In this document: piece by piece, positions 34,949 to 44,048 of the stretch
How positions within the stretch are numbered: position 1 is the first letter of the stretch
Layout: every line of letters starts with the position of its first letter
IMG/VR virus record: IMGVR_UViG_3300042922_001182
Coordinates: 1-64,000 of that record
Direction: 5' to 3' (one strand)
Length of the DNA stretch: 64,000 nucleotides
Source: a virus
Position numbers and translations under genes: made by a program
The notes under the pieces: generated by a model
Seen by the model: only the letters and a program-made list of their open reading frames with translations
Databases searched by the model: none
Told to the model about the DNA's origin: nothing

Positions 34949-35524
34949 TCACTTCTTGTACTCGTTGTAGATCAGCCTGATGTTGTCCATGTCCAGTTTA
35001 GGCCCCAGCTGGACGTCGTACCGGAGGCGGCTGGACGCCAGGGAGTCCCTCCACCCCGCCATCAGGCAGTCGTCCAGGCTCACGATCCTGCTGCGGTCGA
35101 GGCCGTACTCCTTGGCCATGGGGCCAAGCACCTTGTCGCAGAGGTGCTCGATCATGCGCCTCTCTGCCTGTTGGTAGGAGAAGTCGTCCCCCACCAGGAC
35201 GAGCAGGGAGTGGCGGTACCTCTCGTAGATCACGTAGTTGTCCGCCAGGTCGTCGATGAAGTAGCTCCTCTCGGTCAGGCCGACGCCGTTGAGGACCGCG
35301 TAGTCGTCCCCGATGAGCTCCGTGAAGAAGTGGCAGGGGACCGACCGACGCTTGAGCTCGACGTGGAAGTAGCGCTGCCAGGCGCCCCATGTGTAGACGT
35401 AGCTCCCCCCGAAGCGCACGTCCGGGCTGAGGTGGGTGGTGTTCTCGTAGAGGTTCCTCGCCTGGGAGATGATGATGTAGTCCGTCCTCATCCTGCCCCT
35501 GCGGTCGTTGAATATCTGGTACAA
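34949..35524 (-). CDS. Unknown protein of baseplate island
   Basis: A 191-residue protein with TTG start at 35524 and TAGGAGGAAG SD. It is a mixed alpha/beta protein rich in aromatics and Arg (RTDYIIISQARNLYENT, YTWGAWQRYFHVELKRR). No known domain. The overlapping gene order with the spike and wedge genes implies a structural or assembly role in the baseplate or tail tube terminus. Confidence 0.65.
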   Translation of the reverse strand: MYQIFNDRRGRMRTDYIIISQARNLYENTTHLSPDVRFGGSYVYTWGAWQRYFHVELKRRSVPCHFFTELIGDDYAVLNGVGLTERSYFIDDLADNYVIYERYRHSLLVLVGDDFSYQQAERRMIEHLCDKVLGPMAKEYGLDRSRIVSLDDCLMAGWRDSLASSRLRYDVQLGPKLDMDNIRLIYNEYKK

Positions 35525-35533
35525 GGCTTCCTC

Positions 35534-36034
35534 CTAGCTCTGGCTGAGTTTACCCGGCCCGCCGCCCACGGGCGGGGGCATGACGATGGCTACCGCGACC
35601 CCGTCGTGGATGGCCCTGGCGACCTTCTTGCCCATGTCCTCCCTGGACGTCCCCTCGGCGGGGATGCTGGTGAAGATGGGTAGGAGGTTGGCGTTGACCG
35701 CCGCGATGACGAGTGCCGCAGAGGGGGCCGACGTTGCCCCCGTGGGCCCCACGCCAGCGCCGATGGCGGTGCCCACGGCCGCCGCGATGGCCATGGCCGT
35801 CAGGGTCCCACCTGCGGCGGTGGGGGTGGACCAGATGCCCGCCAGGGTACCGGCCAGCCCCGGGGTCCCGATGCCCGTCAGCGGCCCGTAGGCCCCAGGC
35901 GTCGTCGCCAGGCCGCCCAGCAGGTAGGTGTTGATCGGCCCCGCCCACCTGGCACCGGCGTCGACGGCGCTGTCGGGGAAGGACTTCACGGCGTTCACCA
36001 GCCCCGATTCGAGCTGGGAGTAGGATAGCGTCAC
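35534..36034 (-). CDS. Gly/Ala-rich protein of baseplate island
   Basis: A 166-residue protein with GTG start and TAGGAGGAGA SD. The middle (~40-120) is hydrophobic and Gly/Ala/Thr-rich (LTAMAIAAAVGTAIGAGVG), and could insert in a membrane or pack into a particle. It lies nine bases downstream of the spike gene. A tail-tip or baseplate component that contacts the membrane is possible; function is unproven. Confidence 0.65.
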   Translation of the reverse strand: MTLSYSQLESGLVNAVKSFPDSAVDAGARWAGPINTYLLGGLATTPGAYGPLTGIGTPGLAGTLAGIWSTPTAAGGTLTAMAIAAAVGTAIGAGVGPTGATSAPSAALVIAAVNANLLPIFTSIPAEGTSREDMGKKVARAIHDGVAVAIVMPPPVGGGPGKLSQS

Positions 36035-36043
36035 TGTCTCCTC

Positions 36044-36847
36044 CTAGTTCACGACGTGCTTGGTCGAGAGGTGGGCCGCGCCGTTCATCGGGATCATCGG
36101 GGGGCTACTAGGGCCCATGGGGGTCATCACGGTCATGGCGTTGTACAGGGCCATGAAGGCGTCCCCCTTGACGATGTGCTCCGACGCCCCGCCGCCGACG
36201 TCCACCTTGTCGGACTTCAGCACCACGTCCTTCGACTCCACCACGGTCTTGGCGGCCACCACCGTCACGAGGCCCGGTTGGACCACCACGCTGGTCTTGT
36301 CGTCCAGGACGAAGAACAGCGTGGGCTTGCTCTCGTTGAAGTCGCACCCGATGATGGCCCCGTTGGGGAACTCCTCGATGATGTGGATCTTCGACCGCTT
36401 CTTCTCGTCGTCCCAGTTGGCCTTGACGGACTCCGGGAGGAGCTTGGCCGGGATGACCTGGCCCTTGCGGGTCATGGCCCTGGGGTCGTAGTAGCACTTG
36501 GAGGGGTCGCCGTCGAGGAAGATGACCGTGACCTCGGAGCCGAGCTGGGTGGGCCTGTACTCGCCCCCGACCACGACCTCGCCGTCGACGTACTGGTTCC
36601 ACATGGGCCTGGCCCAGTAGGCGTTCAGAGTCTTGACCGTCGAGTCCGAGCTGAGCTTCTCCTCGTTGACCGCGATACCGGGGTCCGCCGTCTCCTGCCC
36701 CGGTTTGAGCTCCTTGCCGACCTCGTAGGCGGGCATCAGGCTGGGGATGTAGACGGCGACCCTCCCCTCCTTGAGGGGGTCGTCCTGGGACACCACGATG
36801 CCCCTCTTGTAGCCCTCAAGGCAGGGCGGCTCGATATTGCTGCTCAT
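36044..36847 (-). CDS. gp5-like baseplate spike protein
   Basis: A 267-residue protein with SD GGAGGAG. The N-terminal OB-fold-like domain has the phage base V pattern: GRVAVYIPSL, then WARPMWNQYVDGEVVVGGE, then a QLGSEVTVIFLDGDPSKCYY segment. From ~185 a regular beta pattern (SVVVQPGLVTVVAAK, VVLKSDKVDVGG) looks like the beta-helical spike stem. There is no lysozyme insertion. It forms the tip complex at the centre of the baseplate that pierces the host envelope. Confidence 0.8.
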   Translation of the reverse strand: MSSNIEPPCLEGYKRGIVVSQDDPLKEGRVAVYIPSLMPAYEVGKELKPGQETADPGIAVNEEKLSSDSTVKTLNAYWARPMWNQYVDGEVVVGGEYRPTQLGSEVTVIFLDGDPSKCYYDPRAMTRKGQVIPAKLLPESVKANWDDEKKRSKIHIIEEFPNGAIIGCDFNESKPTLFFVLDDKTSVVVQPGLVTVVAAKTVVESKDVVLKSDKVDVGGGASEHIVKGDAFMALYNAMTVMTPMGPSSPPMIPMNGAAHLSTKHVVN

Positions 36848-37049
36848 GGCGCTCCTCCGTTACTATTCACATGGGATTGTTAGGCGGAGACCCCGCCCGA
36901 GGAGGCACCTGATTCGGCACCGGCGCGGCCCAGGGACCAGTCGGCGCTGGGGTTTACGCGGGAAATCCGGGCCGGAACCAGTGATTGAACCTCGCTCGGC
37001 GCGGGCGACCAGAGGTCCCGGCCAAGGAAACGACAGGAGAACCACCCAG
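36848..37049. promoter_or_regulatory. Divergent intergenic region
   Basis: A 202-base non-coding gap between the leftward baseplate island and the rightward RecD-like helicase gene. It must hold divergent promoters. It has an AT-rich TTACTATTCACATGGG element at the left edge but no clean copy of the CACATATTAT motif, and several GC-rich short inverted repeats. I see no gene. Confidence 0.4.
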
Positions 37050-38474
37050 ATGAGCATCATCTATTCGGAAGGCCAGCGGAAGGCCATTCACATCATCATC
37101 GACTTCTTCCGGGGCGTCCTGGATAAGCAGCTTATCACCATCGCTGGATACGCCGGTACGGGTAAGTCCACCATCATCATGGGGGCGCTCGACGAGGCCG
37201 GGGTGAACATCGAGGAGGTGGCATTCGTCGCCTTCACCGGCAAGGCCGCCCTCGTCCTCCGCAGGAAGGGGTGCCCCAACGCCTCCACCATCCACAAGAT
37301 CTGCTACGAGCTCAAGGAGTCCCAGGAGTGCATCAACCCGCAGCAGGTGGCTAGCGGCAAGGAGGAGGCCAAGTACCGGACGGTCATGAAGTTCGTCAAG
37401 CGGGCCGAGCTCCCCGACCCCCGGATCAAGGTCATCGTCGTCGACGAGTGCTCCATGGTCACGGCGGAGATGCTCCAGGACCTCATGAGCTTCGGCGCCC
37501 AGCTGATCCTCCTGGGCGACCCCGGCCAGCTCCCCCCGGTCGAGAAGGACGAGGACCGCAAGAAGGGCTCCTCGTGGGCCGTCGCGTCGCAGGGGAAGAC
37601 CGGCACCGACTACCTCAAGAGTCCCGACGTCTTCCTCACCGAGATCCACCGCCAGGCCGAGGGCGACCCCATCATCCACCTGTCCTTCCTGGCACGCACC
37701 GGGGGCTTCATCGACTTCGGGCGCTACGGCGAGAAGGCTGCGGTCATCCGCAAGAACGAGCTGGCGCTGATCGACAAGTGCATCGTCAAGGCGGGGCAGA
37801 TCCTCGTCACCAAGCACGACGACCGACACCTCTACAACCGCAGGATGCGCCACCTCCTCGGCAAGGACGAGTGCATCCTCCCGGACGCTGGCGACAAGCT
37901 CGTCTGCCGCCGCAACAACTGGCAGACCTCCATCGGAGGCGCGACCGACCTCTCCAACGACGCCTACTCGGCCTTCATGGAGGCGTACGCCGACTCCGGC
38001 TACGGCAGCGTGGAGGAGTGGACCCAGAGCCCCGAGTACCAGCAGTACCGGGCCGAGAGGGACGCCGTCAAGGTCGTGTCCTCCGGCAGGGAGGTCCTCC
38101 CCCTGATCAACGGCCTGATCGGCCACGCCGTAAACCCGGTGATGGACGACGACGTAGACGAGGGCAAGAGGACGATGCTGCTGGACTTCCAGCCCGAGGG
38201 CCGCGAGGACTACTTCAAGGGCCTCGTCGTCGACCTGAACACCTTCGACCCGCTGCCGGACAGCGCCGACTTCCACCGCAGGAGCAACTACCTCGGCGAC
38301 ACGATGATCAACCAGTTCGACTTCGGATACGCCCTGACGGTGCACACCTCCCAGGGCTCCGAGTGGGACAACGTCTTCTTCCACTACTCCCCCTGGGGTG
38401 ACGCGGACATGCGTAAGAAGATGCTGTACACCGCCATCACCCGCGCCTCCAAGCGCTTCATCATGGCCAAGTAA
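37050..38474 (+). CDS. RecD2/Dda-like SF1B DNA helicase
   Basis: A 474-residue helicase; start at ATG 37050 with CAGGAG SD. Motifs: Walker A AGYAGTGKST (K39), motif Ia AFTGKAAL, Walker B VVDECSM (D132, E133), motif III LLGDPGQLPPV, motif IV/V region TVHTSQGSEWDNV and motif VI YTAITRASKR. This is the order of SF1B 5'-3' helicases such as T4 Dda. It probably acts in replication start, fork remodelling or recombination. It is co-transcribed with the exonuclease 12 bases downstream. Confidence 0.92.
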   Translation: MSIIYSEGQRKAIHIIIDFFRGVLDKQLITIAGYAGTGKSTIIMGALDEAGVNIEEVAFVAFTGKAALVLRRKGCPNASTIHKICYELKESQECINPQQVASGKEEAKYRTVMKFVKRAELPDPRIKVIVVDECSMVTAEMLQDLMSFGAQLILLGDPGQLPPVEKDEDRKKGSSWAVASQGKTGTDYLKSPDVFLTEIHRQAEGDPIIHLSFLARTGGFIDFGRYGEKAAVIRKNELALIDKCIVKAGQILVTKHDDRHLYNRRMRHLLGKDECILPDAGDKLVCRRNNWQTSIGGATDLSNDAYSAFMEAYADSGYGSVEEWTQSPEYQQYRAERDAVKVVSSGREVLPLINGLIGHAVNPVMDDDVDEGKRTMLLDFQPEGREDYFKGLVVDLNTFDPLPDSADFHRRSNYLGDTMINQFDFGYALTVHTSQGSEWDNVFFHYSPWGDADMRKKMLYTAITRASKRFIMAK

Positions 38475-39335
<861 letters not shown>

Positions 39336-39369
39336 CGGGCGACCTCACCTGAGGTCTGTCTTGAGGAAT

Positions 39370-39410
39370 GGCGCGTCGTCCCGATTTGGACGCCGCGCCT
39401 AGCCTTTTTT
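39370..39410 (+). terminator. Strong intrinsic terminator
   Basis: GGCGCG-T-CGTCC (39370-39381) pairs with GGACG-C-CGCGCC (39388-39399) around CGATTT, followed by TAGCC and six T's (39405-39410). It ends the helicase-exonuclease operon. Confidence 0.85.
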
Positions 39411-39623
39411 GGGATCGCAGCCGACTTTTCGGCTAGGGAAGCGGGCAACGAAACCATCGTGCAGCCGCCGCGTTCCCTTGGGATGACAGCCACTCCGGGA
39501 GAGCGGCCTCCGTCCCCCACCGCAGGCCCGCCCGAAGTTACACCCCGATGGCACCCGCAGAAAGCGCCGGGTCATGGGCGCCATCGCAGACCAATACGAT
39601 ACCCAAACCCGGCAGAAAGGCTT
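39411..39623 (+). promoter_or_regulatory. Long structured leader before ribonucleotide reductase operon
   Basis: About 210 untranslated bases with several stems: AGCCGA/TCGGCT (39419-39434), AGGGAAGCGG pairing with CCGCGTTCCCT, and a GATGGC/GCCATC stem near 39550-39590. It leads a transcript that ends in a B12-dependent ribonucleotide reductase. Fragments such as GGGAGAGCGGCC resemble the 3' box of cobalamin riboswitches (GGAGACCTGCC), but the match is partial. Regulatory RNA is likely; its identity is open. Confidence 0.4.
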
Positions 39624-40106
39624 ATGACGATGAAAGTGTACGCCGCCCTGAGGACCGACTTCTCTGTCGTCTCCCACGGCTTGCTTGAGGTGGCCATGGT
39701 GACCGAGCACGGAGACAAGCTGTCGCTCAGCTGCTCGGAGGACGCATCCGCGAAGGCCCCCTCCTCCTGCGAGTACAACTCCCTCATCCCCGGGGTCGGC
39801 CAGCGCAAGGACGTGGCCGAGTTCCTCCGCGACAGCGGCGAGGACTCCCACTACTTCGCCCTCCTCTCGTGGCTTCTCTGCCAGTGGATGGGCTCCTTCC
39901 GAGCCCCTGAGCTGATCTTCGCCACCACCGAGGAGGCCAACCAGTTCAAGGTGATCTTCAACAGCGCCTTCGGGCTCTACGGCGCACAGCCGAAATCGGT
40001 GTCCTCGCTCCCCGACCGCGCCAATGACATGGGGAGCAATACCCTCGGCCGGGCGCAGGAAGCGCGGCTCTCCCACCACGCCCTGAGCATGATGGCCCAG
40101 GGCTAA
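39624..40106 (+). CDS. Catalytically dead paralogue of the DEDDh exonuclease
   Basis: A 160-residue protein, ATG 39624 with AGAAAGG SD. It aligns by eye with the exonuclease at 38487: the KV[FY]-x(15)-hydrophobic-SEC/TEHG strand pair at the N-terminus, then FGxPKSVxxxP near its C-terminal third (FGLYGAQPKSVSSLP here), then EARLSHHALSMM versus [12 protein letters not shown]. All acidic catalytic positions are lost (DTE becomes LRT-like, HNALHD has no Asp). It is shorter by about 120 residues. It may be a non-catalytic subunit, regulator or antidefence decoy. First gene of the reductase operon. Confidence 0.7.
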   Translation: MTMKVYAALRTDFSVVSHGLLEVAMVTEHGDKLSLSCSEDASAKAPSSCEYNSLIPGVGQRKDVAEFLRDSGEDSHYFALLSWLLCQWMGSFRAPELIFATTEEANQFKVIFNSAFGLYGAQPKSVSSLPDRANDMGSNTLGRAQEARLSHHALSMMAQG

Positions 40107-40124
40107 GACAGAAGGGAAAACACA

Positions 40125-40373
40125 GTGACCAACGACCAGATCCAGCACGTCCTCTCCGAGAATAATCTCACACAAGTCGACGAGCTTTCTTCCTTCCGGG
40201 TTACCTCCAAGACCACCTACATCCGTGGTATCGATTGGAAGTCCGGGACCCTCGTCTACGACAGCACCAAGCTCCTGATCAAGATGCCCGACCGCGAGCG
40301 AGCCGGACGCTTCATCTACATCCCCCTCGACCAGATCGAGGCCATCGCCGTGACGCCTGCTGCGGAAGCGTAG
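40125..40373 (+). CDS. Small unknown protein upstream of ribonucleotide reductase
   Basis: An 82-residue protein with GTG start 40125 and GAAGGGAAAA SD. A helical N-terminus (IQHVLSENNL) is followed by a small beta-sheet (TTYIRGIDWKSGTLVYDS, KLLIKMP, GRFIYIPLDQIEAIAV), like a tiny PH- or Sm-like barrel. The gene lies between the pseudo-exonuclease and nrdJ in one operon. Function unknown. Confidence 0.7.
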   Translation: MTNDQIQHVLSENNLTQVDELSSFRVTSKTTYIRGIDWKSGTLVYDSTKLLIKMPDRERAGRFIYIPLDQIEAIAVTPAAEA

Positions 40374-40409
40374 ACGCCCTCCTCCGAGATATAGAAAGGC
40401 TGCACCACA

Positions 40410-43004
40410 ATGGTCCTCCAACCCAAAGCCCAAGCCCAGCTCCCCACCCTGTCGGATCTGGTCGACGGCCTCCGTGAGCCCGTCTCGTTCGAGAGCGTCC
40501 GCCACCTCACAGCAGAGCAGGTCTTCGACGGCGACACGTTCGCTATCGACGCCTTCACCCGCAAGTACTCCCACAAGGTCAGCATGTTCTTCGGCCCCCT
40601 CGGCCAGTGCCCCCTTCCCGACGTCACCTACGAGGACGAGCGCAAGGAGACCCCCGCCGAGGCGATGCTCCGCGTCGCCTACGCCGCCGCCGCCGTCGAG
40701 ACCGACGAGGAGCGCCGTCGCCACGCCCTGGCCTTCTGGTTCGACATGCTCTGGAACCGCATGATGGTCCCCGGCGGTCGCCCCTACTACGGCCTCGGCA
40801 CCCTCACCCGCAAGATCTCCCTGATCAACTGCACCACCGTGGGCGCTAAGCCCGACACCCTTGAGGGCATCTTCGAGATGGGCTTCGAGGTGGCGAAGGT
40901 CGAGTCCCGTGGCGAGGGCGTCGGTGCCGACATCACCGGCTTCCGCCCCAAGGGCATGGCCACCAACAACGCCGCCAAGACCACCAGCGGCGCCGTCCAC
41001 TGGGGCGAGATCGCGGACTGGTCCACCGGGGCCATTAGCCAGGAGGGCCGACGCGGCGCCCTGCTGCTGTCCATCGGCGGTCGCCACCCCGAGGCGTACG
41101 GCGGCTTCATCACGGTCAAGAGCGAGGAAGGCAAGATCATCAACGCCAACATCTCGATCAAGATCGACGACGAGATGATGCAGGCGTACGAGAGCGGCGA
41201 GACCATCGAGCTGTACTGGGACGACGAGGACGGCGTTCGCCACTCGTTCGGCCACGTCGACATGCGCGAGTACATGGGCAAGATCGCCTCCAACGCCCGC
41301 GACTACGCCGAGCCCGGCGTCCTCTTCTGGACGACGGCCCAGCTGTACTCCAACTCCGACGCCCTGGGCGACCCCCGTTGGGAGATCGTCGGCGTCAACG
41401 CCTGCTCCGAGCAGCCCCTCAACCACCTGGGTCAGTGCACCCTGGCCCACCAGAACTGGGGCACCCTGCCCACCAGCCTGGAGCTCGCCAAGCGCGAGGC
41501 CTTCCTGCGCTCGTACTACGTCCACTGGTTCCTCGACAACGTCGTGCAGCTCCAGATCGACGAGGAGCGCTACGCCCTCCCCGAGCAGCTGGAGTCCCTG
41601 GTGGCCCTCCGCCGCGTCGGCGTCGGCTACACCGGCGTCGCGGACATCCTCATCCGCATGGGCGTCCCCTACGACAGCGAGGAGGGCATCGCCATCGCCG
41701 AGGAGCTGGCCCGCGAGCACTGCCGTGGCGCCTACCGTTCGTCGGTGGACCTTGGCAAGCTGAAGGGCCCCTTCCCGGCCAACAACCCCAACATCAAGAA
41801 CAGCCTCTTCATCCAGGCGATGCTCGAAGAGGGCATCCTGACGGAGGAGGACCTCCCCTGGCTCCGCAACGTGTGCAGCCTGACGGTGGCCCCCACCGGC
41901 ACCGGCTCGCTCATGGTCCAGACCTACGGCTCCGGCTGCGAGCCCGGCTTCGGCTTCTGGATGTACCGCCGCCAGCGCACCTCCGGCCAGTACATGTGGT
42001 ACTTCAAGGTCGACCCGTTCGTCAAGCGCAACTGCGAGATGCTGACCGGCCTCCCCTGGCCCTTCACCAACGAGCAGGAGAACGACGAGGCGTACGAGGA
42101 GCAGATCAAGCAGTGGCTCGACTCCCACATCGACCCCACCGTCGTCCGCCCCGCCAAGTACGTCGACTCCAACATGAAGCTGCGCCTCATGGGCAAGCTC
42201 CAGAAGTACATCGACTCCGCCATCTCGGTCACCTTCAACCTGGTGGACGCGACGGTCGAGGACGTGGAGCGAATCTACGTCGAGGCCTGGAAGCAGAAGC
42301 TCAAGGGCTGCTCGGTGTACATCTACAACGACAAGAACCGCGAGCCCATCATCCAGTGGGTCCGCCCCATCACCTACAACTTCGCCCCGAAGTCGGCCCC
42401 GCCCGCGACCCCGGTCCCGGCGTTCGACCCCGAGGAGGTCACCGGCTGCGTCCTGTTCACCCAGGAGGAGCGGGCCCGGTACGAGGCGTCCAAGCGCCCC
42501 GACCGCCTGAAGGCCGAGACCATCATCCGCAAGGGCGAGGGCAAGAAGTGGTACTTCACCCTCTCCACCGACGACAGCGGCAAGCTCGCCGAGGTCTTCG
42601 TCAACACCTCCGACGAGGAAGAGGAGCACACGTTCCCCGACGTCGTCCTTGAGCACGTCGTCGACACGATGCGCCAGCACGGCATCCCGACCGGCGTCAT
42701 CGCCAGCCAGATGAGGAAGTCCGTCAAGGAACGCGACTACATCCGCCTCTCCCGCATGATCTCGATCTCGCTGCGCTGGGGCGTCCTCGCGTTCGACGTG
42801 GTCCAGAGCCTTCGGGCCGGTGCGGAGCGCGACGGCGGCCTGCGGGTCGGCACCCTACTGTTCCACCTGGTCCACCTGCTGGAGGAGCACGTCACCCTGC
42901 CCGAGGGCTACTCGCTCAAGTGCAACGAGTGCAAATCGACCAACCTCCTCTTCAAGGGCGGTTGCCATGAGTGCGCGGACTGTGGCAGCCAGAAGTGCGG
43001 CTAG
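40410..43004 (+). CDS. nrdJ: Class II (adenosylcobalamin-dependent) ribonucleotide reductase
   Basis: An 864-residue enzyme. The catalytic set fits class II: redox Cys C141 (LINCTT), the finger loop N330-x-C332-x-E334 with thiyl radical C332, and C343 eleven residues later as redox partner, the same spacing as in well-studied NrdJ. An APTGTGS phosphate loop and a C-terminal Cys-rich tail (four or more Cys in CNEC...CADCGSQKC), expected to re-reduce the active site, are present. It reduces ribonucleotides to deoxyribonucleotides without oxygen or a small subunit but needs B12, so the phage depends on host cobalamin. The stop is overlapped by a homing-endonuclease-like gene. Confidence 0.92.
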   Translation: MVLQPKAQAQLPTLSDLVDGLREPVSFESVRHLTAEQVFDGDTFAIDAFTRKYSHKVSMFFGPLGQCPLPDVTYEDERKETPAEAMLRVAYAAAAVETDEERRRHALAFWFDMLWNRMMVPGGRPYYGLGTLTRKISLINCTTVGAKPDTLEGIFEMGFEVAKVESRGEGVGADITGFRPKGMATNNAAKTTSGAVHWGEIADWSTGAISQEGRRGALLLSIGGRHPEAYGGFITVKSEEGKIINANISIKIDDEMMQAYESGETIELYWDDEDGVRHSFGHVDMREYMGKIASNARDYAEPGVLFWTTAQLYSNSDALGDPRWEIVGVNACSEQPLNHLGQCTLAHQNWGTLPTSLELAKREAFLRSYYVHWFLDNVVQLQIDEERYALPEQLESLVALRRVGVGYTGVADILIRMGVPYDSEEGIAIAEELAREHCRGAYRSSVDLGKLKGPFPANNPNIKNSLFIQAMLEEGILTEEDLPWLRNVCSLTVAPTGTGSLMVQTYGSGCEPGFGFWMYRRQRTSGQYMWYFKVDPFVKRNCEMLTGLPWPFTNEQENDEAYEEQIKQWLDSHIDPTVVRPAKYVDSNMKLRLMGKLQKYIDSAISVTFNLVDATVEDVERIYVEAWKQKLKGCSVYIYNDKNREPIIQWVRPITYNFAPKSAPPATPVPAFDPEEVTGCVLFTQEERARYEASKRPDRLKAETIIRKGEGKKWYFTLSTDDSGKLAEVFVNTSDEEEEHTFPDVVLEHVVDTMRQHGIPTGVIASQMRKSVKERDYIRLSRMISISLRWGVLAFDVVQSLRAGAERDGGLRVGTLLFHLVHLLEEHVTLPEGYSLKCNECKSTNLLFKGGCHECADCGSQKCG

Positions 43005-43323
43005 GTTCGTAGCGACGCACGGCCTGTCCTCCCATCGGCTCTACCCCAGGTGGAAGTCGATGATGGACAGGTGCTACAAGCCAAATCACATCTACTACAA
43101 GCGGTACGGGGCTCGCGGGATAACCGTCGAGCCCTTCCTCCAGGACGTGGTGAACTACATACAGTACATCACAACTCTGCCCAGATACGACGAGCTCCTG
43201 GACGGTGCCGTCCTGGAGGTGGACCGCATCGACAACAACGGGAACTACGCAAGGGGGAACCTGCGCTTCGCCACCAAGTCGGAGAACAGGCTCAACCAGA
43301 TGAAACGAGAGACGGATCTCTGA
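42967..43323 (+). CDS. HNH/AP2-type homing endonuclease-like protein
   Basis: A 118-residue protein starting inside the end of nrdJ (ATG 42967, 38 bases overlap). The sequence HRLYPRWKSMMDRCY, YYKRYGARGITV, VDRIDNNGNYARGNLRFAT, then NRLNQMKRE is the standard layout of small phage HNH-family homing endonucleases (W-x-x-M-x-x-R-C, Y-G-x-R-G-I-x-V, D-R-I-D-N-N-G-x-Y-x-x-x-N-x-R). A related but decayed core occurs at 58190. Its position against a conserved reductase gene is typical for such selfish genes. The exact start is uncertain. Confidence 0.85.
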   Translation: MSARTVAARSAARFVATHGLSSHRLYPRWKSMMDRCYKPNHIYYKRYGARGITVEPFLQDVVNYIQYITTLPRYDELLDGAVLEVDRIDNNGNYARGNLRFATKSENRLNQMKRETDL

Positions 43324-43328
43324 CACAC

Positions 43329-43357
43329 GGGACCTACCCTGCGAGGGGTAGGTCCCC
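43329..43357 (+). terminator. Hairpin after homing endonuclease-like gene
   Basis: GGGACCTACCC (43329-43339) pairs with GGGTAGGTCCC after a short loop. It is followed by CTTCC without a T-run. It may partly terminate the reductase transcript. Confidence 0.6.
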
Positions 43358-43377
43358 TTCCAAACAGAGGAGAAAGA

Positions 43378-43719
43378 ATGCTGTTCAACCAACCCAACCA
43401 GGGCGGTAGGCTCATCCTGCCCGGTGCCCACATCGAGCACCCCACCGGTAAGACCGTGTCCATCAACCTCGTCCTGCCCCCGGGCGTGGAGCCCCCCGAG
43501 AAGATCGACGCCGAGACGGCGGCCGTCCTGGCTTTCCAGGCCTTCAACTTCCAGGCCATCGTGGAGTACGCGGTCAACGAGGCCGTCCTGGCCGAGAGGG
43601 AGGCGTGCGCCAAGCTGATCGAGGGCCACCCGGCGGCCTCCTCCGCCAGCACCTCGACCGCCGTGGCAAGGTTGGCCGAGGCCATCCGCCAGCGCGTCCA
43701 GCCGGAGGAGGTCCAATGA
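43378..43719 (+). CDS. Small unknown protein with REACAKLIE helix
   Basis: A 113-residue protein with SD AGAGGAGAAAG. The N-terminal half is a beta-rich segment (GGRLILPGAHIEHPTGKTVSI). The C-terminal half is helical with EREACAKLIEGH and RLAEAIRQRV, a pattern widespread in small phage proteins of unknown role. The stop overlaps the next start as ATGA. Confidence 0.7.
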   Translation: MLFNQPNQGGRLILPGAHIEHPTGKTVSINLVLPPGVEPPEKIDAETAAVLAFQAFNFQAIVEYAVNEAVLAEREACAKLIEGHPAASSASTSTAVARLAEAIRQRVQPEEVQ

Positions 43720-44048
43720 TCGAGGGTATCCAGGTCGGCTTCCCACTGGGTAAGATGGTCCTCCGAGTGAAGGGCAACACCATCGCCGGGGAATGCCCCA
43801 TGGGCCCGGTTAGCGGCACGCTGTCGGACGAGGGTGTACTCCTGGAGGGCCGTGGGTTCAGCGTCCGCCTGACCCTGGAGGAGTTCGCCCTGCTCGCCGG
43901 GAACAAGCTCATGTACGACGCCTCCTGGAAGATCGCGGAGACCAAGCTGAGCGAGCTTCCGTTCCGCAACCAGCTCTTCATGACCTTCAGGCAGGGCGCG
44001 GAATTCCTGGCGAAGAAACTTAGGAGGATCTCCGGCTATGATCATTAA
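43716..44048 (+). CDS. Small unknown protein
   Basis: A 110-residue protein starting at the ATGA overlap (43716). Its first ~60 residues are beta-rich (IQVGFPLGKMVLRVKGN, GVLLEGRGFSVRLTLEEF) and the rest helical and basic. It overlaps the amidase-like gene by 11 bases. No recognised domain. Confidence 0.7.
   Translation: MIEGIQVGFPLGKMVLRVKGNTIAGECPMGPVSGTLSDEGVLLEGRGFSVRLTLEEFALLAGNKLMYDASWKIAETKLSELPFRNQLFMTFRQGAEFLAKKLRRISGYDH

Noticed and set aside
39399-42680. A 1093-codon open frame on the minus strand opposite nrdJ and its neighbours
   Set aside because: Shadow frame produced by high GC and strong codon bias of the plus-strand genes. It has no SD at a sensible start, crosses several real genes and has a low-complexity Val/Leu/Gly composition.
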